From NCBI GenBank assembly GCA_946623915.1, contig CAMORQ010000146.1:1-5653 (forward strand): a DNA stretch of 5,653 bases, written 5' to 3'. The notes beneath the pieces are model-generated. The model saw only the letters and a list, made by a program, of their open reading frames with translations. It did no database searches and had not been told where the DNA came from. Origin of the DNA: an uncultured Coriobacteriaceae bacterium (GTDB lineage Bacteria > Actinomycetota > Coriobacteriia > Coriobacteriales > Eggerthellaceae). The translations under genes were made by a program, and so were the position numbers. Each line of letters starts with the position of its first letter. Positions within the stretch are counted from its first letter, which is position 1. Of this stretch, positions 1 through 4,802 are shown piece after piece.

Positions 1-291
1 AAGCCAAAGACGAATGACACACCAGAACCGTCCCCCCGTATCCTCTGTATCACCTTGTATCCCCCGAAAAGGAAGAGACCCGCGGGTGCGGGCCTCTTCG
101 CTTCTCAGTTCTTTGCGCCAGGCAGTCTTTTGCTTGGTGCGGTTATATTTGGTATCCCCGTGGGTGCCGGTGCCACATGCGTATCCGTTGAACTTCGGCA
201 TGCAATCGAGCGTCGCCTGCTCGGCGCTGCGTTGCCACACGGGGCCGCTCTTGGGGACGCGGGCGCTGCGCCCTTTCTTTCTTCTGGCCAT
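1..291 (-). CDS. Small basic protein of unknown function, 3' end outside the window
   Basis: The reading frame on the minus strand starts with ATG at 291-289 and stays open for 97 codons to the left edge, so the gene is partial. The start is supported by a ribosome binding site at 308-298 (AAAGGAGGTGA, a full match to the 16S rRNA tail) placed 6 bases upstream. The product begins MARRKKGRSARVPKSG and is rich in Arg and Lys. It has a central stretch with Cys30, Cys39 and the run NGYACGTGTHGDTKYN (residues 35-50), then a charged helical segment WRKELRSEEART (58-69). I do not recognise the family. Basic charge plus Cys/His residues would fit nucleic-acid or metal binding, but this is a guess. 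Codons after about residue 65 overlap a GC-rich hairpin and repeat-like DNA, so the natural C-terminus is uncertain. It is transcribed divergently from the sulfur operon. Confidence rests on the start signal and the long open frame. Confidence 0.62.
   Translation of the reverse strand, partial: MARRKKGRSARVPKSGPVWQRSAEQATLDCMPKFNGYACGTGTHGDTKYNRTKQKTAWRKELRSEEARTRGSLPFRGIQGDTEDTGGRFWCVIRLWL
72..99 (-). terminator. GC-rich hairpin with terminator-like shape, inside the open frame
   Basis: GAAGAG at 72-77 pairs with CTCTTC at 94-99. CCCGC at 79-83 pairs with GCGGG at 88-92, with one mismatch (78/93) and a 4-base loop GGGT. Read on the minus strand the stem is followed by CCTTTTCGG, a short T run, which resembles an intrinsic terminator. 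It lies within the uninterrupted minus-strand frame (about residues 65-74), so it is either part of the coding sequence or a sign that the true gene end has been altered. A weak call. Confidence 0.3.
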
Positions 292-297
292 TGCCCT

Positions 298-308
298 TCA
301 CCTCCTTT
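298..308 (-). promoter_or_regulatory. Ribosome binding site of the left-edge minus-strand gene
   Basis: On the minus strand the sequence reads AAAGGAGGTGA, complementary over its whole length to the conserved 3' end of bacterial 16S rRNA. A 6-base spacer separates it from ATG at 291-289. It is the strongest start signal in the window and is the main reason to call the partial gene. Confidence 0.7.
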
Positions 309-393
309 CGATTGCATGAGTGAACAATAACACGTCCGGAGTGAAATGCAGGGCGTTCTTTCGATATCTATCATGCCGACGGTAACATAATCA

Positions 394-422
394 CCGACAG
401 CAAAAGCCTACCTTCTTATCAT
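394..422 (+). promoter_or_regulatory. Candidate sigma-70-type promoter of the sulfur operon
   Basis: A -35-like CCGACA at 394-399 (4 of 6 to TTGACA) is followed after exactly 17 bases by TATCAT at 417-422 (5 of 6 to TATAAT). Transcription would start near 429, leaving a leader of about 30 bases before the ATG at 462. The position in the divergent gap is right. I see no clear operator palindrome beside it, so how sulfur availability might control it is not visible. Confidence 0.45.
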
Positions 423-461
423 GGAATATGCTTAACCACCTGCGTTCGAGGAGGTGCGTCC

Positions 462-1724
462 ATGGACGATCTTTCTGTCAAGACTGGCAAGCGCGTTGTG
501 GTGCTCGGGGCCGGTTCGGCCGGCACCATGATGGTGAACAAGCTGCGCTCTAGGCTCCCGGAGGAATGGCAGGTGGTGGCCGTCGACCGCGACGACGCCC
601 ATATGTACCAGCCCGGCTTCCTGTTCATCCCAGTAGGCATGTACAAACCCGCCCGCGTCGTGCGCTCGCGCAAGAAGTACCTTCTCCCCGGCATCGACTA
701 TGTCGAATCGCCCATCGAAAAGGTGGTCGCGGCTGAAAACAAGGTCTATCTGGAAAACGGCCTGGTCATCGAATACGACTACCTGCTCGTGGCCACGGGC
801 ACCCAGATCCGCCCCGACCTGACCGAGGGGATGGGCAGCGGCGCGCTCTGGTTCAAGAAGGTCTTCGAGTTCTACACCTACGAAGGCGCCGTCGCACTGC
901 GCCAGGCCTTGCAGGATTTCGAAGGCGGCAAGGTGGTCGTCCATGTGACCGACATGCCGATTAAATGCCCGGTGGCGCCGCTCGAACTCGCGTTTCTGCT
1001 TGACGACTACTTTCGTAAGCGGCGCATCCGCCACAAGGTGGACATCACCTTCGCCACGCCGCTCGACGGGGCCTTCACCAAACCGGTGGCATCGCACGAG
1101 CTGGGCAGCCTGCTCGACGACCGCGCCATCCGCCTGCGGCCCGACTTCGCCATCGAGCGCATCGACAATGACGCACAGGAGCTCGTAGCCTACGACGGAG
1201 TGCGCATTCCCTTCGATTTGTGCATCACCACGCCGCTCAACACAGGCCAGGACTACGTGTTCGCCTCTGACATCGGCGACGAGTCGGGCTTCGTCCCGGT
1301 CGACAAGCACACGCTTCAATCCACCGAGCTCCCCAATGTTTTCGCCGTCGGCGACGCCACCAATCTACCCACGTCGAAGGCTGGTGCGGTGGCGCACTTC
1401 TCCTCCGAAAAGCTGATCGAGAACATGCTCGGCCTTATGCTCGAGGGCAAAGAGCCCGCTGAGCGCTTCGACGGGCATGCGAACTGCTTCGTCGAGTCGG
1501 GGCGCGGCCAAGCGCTGCTGCTCGACTTCAACTACGACACCCAGCCGCTCACGGGCACCTACCCCTTTAGGCGCATCGGGCCCATGAAGCTGCTCGGGCG
1601 TTCGCGCTTCAACCACATGGGCAAGCTCGCTTTCGAGAAGATGTACTGGGGCCTGCTCATGCGCAACAAAACGATTCCGCTGCCCGCCGACATGCAGCTA
1701 GCTGGGAAGAAGTGGGAGGACTAG
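462..1724 (+). CDS. sqr: Sulfide:quinone oxidoreductase-type FAD flavoprotein
   Basis: The 420-residue product has the architecture of the sulfide:quinone oxidoreductase/flavocytochrome c sulfide dehydrogenase group of two-Rossmann-domain flavoproteins. Visible signatures are the FAD ADP-binding motif GAGSAG (16-21), the family stretch YQPGFLFIPVG (49-59), LLVATGTQIRPD (108-119), and the C-terminal FAD motif PNVFAVGDATNLPTSKAG (291-308). Redox-active cysteines are expected near 160 and 350; here Cys169 sits in KCPVAPLE and Cys342 in NCFVESG, so the catalytic pair appears present. A third cysteine near 128, known in some SQRs, is absent. The C-terminal region (about 383-402, FNHMGKLAFEKMYWGLLMRN) looks amphipathic and could dock the enzyme on the membrane. 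The inferred reaction is oxidation of sulfide to sulfane sulfur or polysulfide with quinone reduction at the inner membrane face. ATG 462 has AGGAGGTG (449-456) 5 bases upstream. It is first in an operon with two sulfur-relay genes, which supports the assignment. Substrate is inferred, not proven. Confidence 0.85.
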   Translation: MDDLSVKTGKRVVVLGAGSAGTMMVNKLRSRLPEEWQVVAVDRDDAHMYQPGFLFIPVGMYKPARVVRSRKKYLLPGIDYVESPIEKVVAAENKVYLENGLVIEYDYLLVATGTQIRPDLTEGMGSGALWFKKVFEFYTYEGAVALRQALQDFEGGKVVVHVTDMPIKCPVAPLELAFLLDDYFRKRRIRHKVDITFATPLDGAFTKPVASHELGSLLDDRAIRLRPDFAIERIDNDAQELVAYDGVRIPFDLCITTPLNTGQDYVFASDIGDESGFVPVDKHTLQSTELPNVFAVGDATNLPTSKAGAVAHFSSEKLIENMLGLMLEGKEPAERFDGHANCFVESGRGQALLLDFNYDTQPLTGTYPFRRIGPMKLLGRSRFNHMGKLAFEKMYWGLLMRNKTIPLPADMQLAGKKWED

Positions 1725-1727
1725 ACC

Positions 1728-2042
1728 ATGCCTGTGAACACGATCAACGGCTACAACTTCGAAGTGGACGCTGAAGGCTTCTTCGAAGACCGCGAGCAAT
1801 GGAGCGAAGAGCTTGCGCGCGAGCTGGCCGCGCTCATCGACATCGAGGTGACCGACGAGCATCTGAAGGTGCTGCGCTTCGCCCGCGACGACCAGGCGCA
1901 AACGGGATCGACTCCCACGCTCAACCGCATGAACAAGGTGGGCGGCTTCGTGGTGGCCGACCTGTTTTCCCTGTTCCCGGGCAAGCCGGCGAAGAAGATC
2001 GCCTGGCTGGCGGGCCTGAAGAAGCCCACGAGCTGCGTCTAG
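1728..2042 (+). CDS. tusE: TusE/DsrC-family sulfur relay protein with a single C-terminal cysteine
   Basis: The 104-residue protein matches the TusE/DsrC/DsvC family in length and pattern. It has GFFEDREQWSEELARELA (17-34), VTDEHLKVLRFARD (41-54), PTLNRMNKVGG (63-73), LFSLFPGKPAKKIAWLAGL (79-97) and the flexible tail KKPTSCV. In this family the penultimate cysteine (CysA) carries sulfur as a persulfide; here it is Cys103. True DsrC proteins of dissimilatory sulfur metabolism also have CysB, 11 residues earlier; that position is Ala92 here. The protein is therefore TusE-like, able to carry sulfur on one thiol but not to form the CysA-CysB trisulfide. TusE in E. coli takes part in tRNA 2-thiouridine synthesis, but the sqr context points to a carrier for sulfur released by sulfide oxidation. 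The gene begins 3 bases after the sqr stop. Its ribosome site GGGAGGA (1714-1720) lies inside the end of sqr, suggesting translational coupling. Confidence 0.9.
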   Translation: MPVNTINGYNFEVDAEGFFEDREQWSEELARELAALIDIEVTDEHLKVLRFARDDQAQTGSTPTLNRMNKVGGFVVADLFSLFPGKPAKKIAWLAGLKKPTSCV

Positions 2043-2065
2043 GGTATGCAGAGAAGGAGTACGCA

Positions 2066-2689
2066 ATGGCTACCATTCCCGAAGGTTTCATCATTCCCGA
2101 TTTCGGCACCACCCCTCCTGCTGTGGGCGATGGCACCGCTTCTGCCGCCTGCGCGAGCGCGGGTGCGGGTGCATCGAGTGAGTTTTCCGGTCCGCGCAAG
2201 ATATCGTTCATCTGCTCCAAGGGCAATCTGGACATGGCCTACCCAGGACTCATCATGGCCAATGCCGCCCTGGGCGAAGGGGTGCAGGTGAACATCTTCT
2301 TCACCTTCTGGGGCTTAGACATCATCCACAAGAAGCTCAACAAGAAGTTGCGCTTCACCTTTGCGGGCAACACCGCCATGCACATGCCAGAACTGGGCTA
2401 CGTGCGCCCCGGCCTGGAGAACGTGTCGTTCCCGCAGGCGATGGCGAACCTGCCCGGTATGACGCGCTTCGGCACGAGCTACATGAAAAAGGCCATGGCC
2501 GAGCTGGGCATCCCGCCTGTCGACGAGATGGTCGACCTGCTCGAAGCCGCTGGCGCCAACATGTACGCCTGCAAGCTGACGGTTGACATGATGCGCCTGA
2601 TCGAGGCCGACCTGAAGGGCATCAAGGGCGTCATCAGCGCCACGGACTTCATAGAGCTCTCCGAGGGCGGCCAAATCGTGTTCATCTAA
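2066..2689 (+). CDS. DsrE2-like (DsrE/DsrF/DrsH family) sulfurtransferase
   Basis: The 207-residue protein starts at ATG 2066, with AGGAG at 2055-2059 six bases upstream. The frame is open further upstream, but that part overlaps the tusE gene and is not used. Residues 44-207 have the DsrE-like fold pattern: KISFICSKGNLDMAYPGLIMANAAL (45-69), the hydrophobic strand VNIFFTFWGLDII (75-87), a variable central insert with LPGMTRFGT (129-137), IPPVDEMVDLLEAAGANMYACKLTVDMM (149-176) and the C-terminal GVISATDFIEL. Cys169 in YACKLT is at the conserved cysteine that binds persulfide in DsrE2-type proteins; Cys50 lies near the start of the fold. Residues 1-43 are unusual: a short segment MATIPEGFIIPDFGTTPP, then an Ala/Gly/Ser-rich linker. 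The family moves sulfane sulfur between partner proteins, usually with TusA or rhodanese. Here the partners nearby are SQR and TusE-like protein. Last gene of the operon, 23 bases after tusE. Confidence 0.85.
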   Translation: MATIPEGFIIPDFGTTPPAVGDGTASAACASAGAGASSEFSGPRKISFICSKGNLDMAYPGLIMANAALGEGVQVNIFFTFWGLDIIHKKLNKKLRFTFAGNTAMHMPELGYVRPGLENVSFPQAMANLPGMTRFGTSYMKKAMAELGIPPVDEMVDLLEAAGANMYACKLTVDMMRLIEADLKGIKGVISATDFIELSEGGQIVFI

Positions 2690-2711
2690 GCGCGAAGCGT
2701 GCCTTGGAATC

Positions 2712-2761
2712 TGGGACGGGATCGGGCGCCTCGTCCTAAATTGAGACGGGGAAGTTGTCTC
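2712..2761. terminator. Two short hairpins in the convergent gap
   Basis: TGGGACGGG (2712-2720) can pair with CTCGTCCTA (2730-2738) through a 9-base loop, with two G-T pairs. A second stem, GAGAC (2743-2747) with GTCTC (2757-2761), follows it. They lie between the stop of the DsrE2-like gene and the stop of the convergent membrane-protein gene, where a two-way terminator is expected. No good T run follows either stem on either strand, so intrinsic termination is only a possibility. Confidence 0.35.
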
Positions 2762-2771
2762 GTGCAGCCCG

Positions 2772-3359
2772 CTATTTCAGCAACGGCATCTTGCAGTTTT
2801 GGCAGGTGTCGTGCGTAACGTCTTGCCGCTGCCCGCAGAAGGGGCAGGGTACGTAGGCGTCGCGGGTCTTGTCGAACTTCTCGAAGGGGAAGTTGAGCTT
2901 GGGATGGTAGCGCACCCGGTCGCCGACTTCGAAGTAGTCGTAGACGGGGTGGAGCAGGTGCTCCTTGTGCTTGTGCTTCTTGCCTTCATCGGTCCGCATT
3001 TCGGTTATGTAGATGTGTTCGCTGGTGTCGTTTTTACTGTCATACTTCTCCTCGACGTATTTCTTCACGACTTCGCCGTCCCAGGTCTTTCCCAGCGAAC
3101 GCTTGAGCGCGCTCCAGATGACGTAGACAAGCGCGATGGCCTCCACGATGATGCCTGGGATGATCAGGTCCGCCAGCTCGACCTTGGAGAAGAAGGAGAC
3201 CACGAGCATCAAAAGCGGCGCGAGCAGCACGGCCGTCAGCACGCTGGTGATGGCGAACACCTTGCCCGACGAGCCCATGGCCGCCCGGAATTCGGGAGTG
3301 TCGATGCGCGTGGAAAAACCAGGTTGGACGGGGGAGCCGCCGTAATCGTTTGTGCCCAT
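2772..3359 (-). CDS. Two-helix membrane protein with C-terminal zinc ribbon, function unknown
   Basis: The 195-residue product has a short polar N-terminus, two hydrophobic helices (about 34-57 and 62-85), a basic middle domain and a C-terminal zinc ribbon. The ribbon is CPFC (172-175) and CQNC (186-189), with the last residues KMPLLK. The middle part GEVVKKYVEEKYDSKNDTSE (95-114) followed by HIYITEMRTDEGKKHKHKEH and GDRVRYHPKLNFPFEKFDK resembles the beta-rich extramembrane domain of DUF3592-like proteins. The match is from pattern memory and tentative. ATG 3359 is chosen because AGAGGA (3372-3367) lies 7 bases upstream. An in-frame ATG at 3398 would add 13 residues but has no ribosome site. 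A TACAAT at 3402-3397 on the minus strand could be the -10 box, without a matching -35; it would place the transcript start downstream of 3398 and so also favour ATG 3359. Convergent with the sulfur operon; no functional link visible. Confidence 0.8.
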   Translation of the reverse strand: MGTNDYGGSPVQPGFSTRIDTPEFRAAMGSSGKVFAITSVLTAVLLAPLLMLVVSFFSKVELADLIIPGIIVEAIALVYVIWSALKRSLGKTWDGEVVKKYVEEKYDSKNDTSEHIYITEMRTDEGKKHKHKEHLLHPVYDYFEVGDRVRYHPKLNFPFEKFDKTRDAYVPCPFCGQRQDVTHDTCQNCKMPLLK

Positions 3360-3467
3360 GGTGCCGTCCTCTCTTCTCGCGATTGGATGCATGCCCATTG
3401 TATCCGCGTTTTCGCTGCGCGGGCTTCACGTGAGCCTGTTCGCCTGTTTATCGGTGTGCTCGGCATG

Positions 3468-3487
3468 CATGGCAGGACATGGCAGGG
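3468..3487. repeat. Two tandem copies of a 10-base unit
   Basis: CATGGCAGGA (3468-3477) is followed directly by CATGGCAGGG (3478-3487), 9 of 10 identical. It lies about 110-130 bases upstream of the minus-strand membrane-protein start. It could be a binding site or chance; nothing else supports a role. Confidence 0.4.
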
Positions 3488-3588
3488 GCTTCGTTGTCGT
3501 TCCCACCCTTCATAATGCGGCAGCATTCATTCTGCGCTATTCGCTACGTTTGCGATTTTCTGCCAATTTCAGGGCGATGATCACCTTT

Positions 3589-3740
3589 GTGGCAAAAAGT
3601 TTGAGTTACGGACGATTTCTGCCGGTCCTTTCATTTATTGCATATAAGATAACCCGTTTTATCAGGCGTTTTGCATTTCGATATTGTATTGTTCTGAAAA
3701 GCTATGGCAGAAATCGTCCGCAAATCGAAATTATTGCCAC
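3589..3740. repeat. Imperfect 35-base inverted repeat with a perfect 15-base core
   Basis: CGGACGATTTCTGCC (3609-3623) is the exact reverse complement of GGCAGAAATCGTCCG (3706-3720). Outside this core both arms have a 13-base gap with 8 of 13 matches, then GTGGCAA (3589-3595) pairs with TTGCCAC (3734-3740). The arms therefore match at about 30 of 35 positions. A further CTTT/AAAG pairing (3628-3631 with 3698-3701) lies inside. A third, direct, near copy of the core, GCGATTTTCTGCC, is at 3552-3564. The right arm covers the -35 side of the promoter for the gene at 3800. The element resembles a non-autonomous mobile repeat (MITE-like) or a large operator/RNA hairpin; the sequence does not decide between these. 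Confidence 0.7.
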
Positions 3741-3754
3741 CATGAGGCTATAAT
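3725..3754 (+). promoter_or_regulatory. Candidate promoter of the nuclease-like gene
   Basis: TATAAT at 3749-3754 is a perfect -10 box. The best -35 is TCGAAA at 3725-3730 (4 of 6), with an 18-base spacer. Transcription would start near 3761, about 40 bases before the ATG at 3800. The -35 box and part of the spacer lie in the right arm of the inverted repeat, so the repeat may supply or control the promoter. Confidence 0.5.
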
Positions 3755-3799
3755 TGACGCCTATATCCATCCGACTACAACGACGGAGGCCTTCCGAGC

Positions 3800-4783
3800 A
3801 TGTATCTTTCGCACGAAACTGCGCTTGCTTATTGGCGCTATCATTTCCCGCCCGATTCCGTCTTGGATTCAGCAGTTCTCAAACGCCGCGCACCGGGGAG
3901 CCCGCCCCGCAAAGTAGATGTGTTGGCATCGGTTCCAGAGGAATTTGTGATTCCAGGACGCCCAGTCGACGTGTTGGTTTTCGATGATAAGATTCGCCGA
4001 CGCTCTGACAGCATAGCCTGTCATATTTGGCAAACGCCTCTTCCTAAAAAAGCATTCTTCAAAACAAGGGGAGTGTATGTGTCGTCCCCCGAGTTTACGT
4101 TTCTGCAGATGGCTTCGAAGTTGTCGATCGAACAGCTTATTGCGTTTGGCTGCGAGCTGTGCGGGTCATACCGTCTTCTGCCGAAGGATGCGAGGGGGAC
4201 ACTCGTTCTTGACGATACGCTCTCACGCTTGAATCCACTTACAACCACAAGTGCGATAGAAGCGTTCTTGAAGGGCGCGAAAAGAGCACGTGGCAGGGGA
4301 AAGGCAATGCGGGCGATTAAGTACGTTGCCAACGGCTCGCGCTCTCCTATGGAGACAATGGTCTACATGCTGCTATGCCTTCCTGTAGTACTGGGCGGGT
4401 ATGGGCTGCCGAAACCCGAGATGAATGCGTCGATTCAGCTTGACGAGGCCGCACGTGTTGTTGCCCATAGGAGTCATTGCGAAGGCGACTTGTGCTGGTC
4501 AGATGCACAACTCGACATTGAATACCATGGCGATGTGCACGTTGGTGCAACGCAGATGAAAAGCGATGTTGGACGCGAGCTGGGCATCGAGCACATGGGA
4601 TGGCGCGTTATAACAATCACAAGCCCGCAAGTATTCGACCCCAACCAGTTCGAAGTTATAGCAAAAGAGGCTGCTGCGCGAATTGGAAAACGGCTACGCA
4701 AGAATGCGTTTGATGCGGTTTATCAGCGCAATGCACTACGGCACGAGCTAGCCCAATGGATGTACCAGACAAATGCGGGCTAG
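3800..4783 (+). CDS. Putative nuclease-fold protein, AbiEi/DUF559-like
   Basis: The 327-residue protein seems to have two parts. The C-terminal half carries a pattern of the PD-(D/E)XK/DUF559-like fold: SPMET (182-186), GGYGLPKPEMN (199-209), EGDLCW (228-233), LDIEYHGDVH (238-247) and GWRVITIT (267-274). Candidate catalytic residues are Glu185, Asp230 and Glu241; Lys254 and Arg259 follow. The usual lysine two residues after the last acid is His243, so activity is uncertain. The N-terminal half (SHETALAYWRYHF, VSSPEFTFLQMASKLSIEQLIAFGCELCGSY) resembles proteins annotated as AbiEi-type antitoxin-like or as transcription-linked proteins of actinobacteria; this is from pattern memory. GGAGG (3785-3789) precedes ATG 3800 by 10 bases, slightly long. 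Codons are less G/C-biased than in the sulfur operon, suggesting acquisition by transfer. No toxin partner is seen next to it. Its job could be defence, a solitary toxin-antitoxin remnant or something else. Confidence 0.75.
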   Translation: MYLSHETALAYWRYHFPPDSVLDSAVLKRRAPGSPPRKVDVLASVPEEFVIPGRPVDVLVFDDKIRRRSDSIACHIWQTPLPKKAFFKTRGVYVSSPEFTFLQMASKLSIEQLIAFGCELCGSYRLLPKDARGTLVLDDTLSRLNPLTTTSAIEAFLKGAKRARGRGKAMRAIKYVANGSRSPMETMVYMLLCLPVVLGGYGLPKPEMNASIQLDEAARVVAHRSHCEGDLCWSDAQLDIEYHGDVHVGATQMKSDVGRELGIEHMGWRVITITSPQVFDPNQFEVIAKEAAARIGKRLRKNAFDAVYQRNALRHELAQWMYQTNAG

Positions 4784-4802
4784 GCAGAGAATCGGGTCTT
4801 AG

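Larger units (their letters stand above)
3360..3799. other. 440-base stretch without a gene, A/T-richer than its surroundings
   Basis: Both flanking genes point away from this stretch. The part near 3360-3500 holds the ribosome site and presumed promoter of the minus-strand membrane protein, and a small tandem repeat. From about 3530 to 3780 base composition shifts to A/T. This part holds the long inverted repeat at 3589-3740, another copy of its core motif at 3552-3564 and the promoter of the plus-strand nuclease-like gene. Open frames crossing it lack ribosome sites and have no recognisable protein pattern, so I treat it as non-coding. Confidence 0.6.

Noticed and set aside
55..330. Plus-strand open frame at the left edge
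   Set aside because: It lies opposite the small basic gene, lacks a ribosome site and reads as an antisense shadow.
432..1319. Long open frame on the minus strand opposite the flavoprotein gene (295 codons)
   Set aside because: It is the antisense shadow of a high-GC gene. It has no recognisable domain, and the plus strand encodes a clear flavoprotein there.
1799..2065. Upstream extension of the DsrE2-like reading frame
   Set aside because: The extra part overlaps the TusE-like gene and reads as Arg-rich low-complexity sequence. The ATG at 2066 has a good ribosome site.
3360..3398. Longer start (ATG 3398) for the zinc-ribbon membrane protein
   Set aside because: No ribosome site precedes it, while AGAGGA lies 7 bases before ATG 3359. 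A possible -10 box at 3402-3397 would also place the transcript start downstream of it.
3352..3753. 133-codon plus-strand open frame across the A/T-rich gap
   Set aside because: It has no ribosome site, crosses the inverted repeat and overlaps the start of the minus-strand gene. The translation shows no protein family pattern.
3540..3760. CRISPR-like array, because a core motif occurs three times
   Set aside because: The copies are too few, one is inverted, and spacing is irregular (59 and about 83 bases). No cas genes are present.
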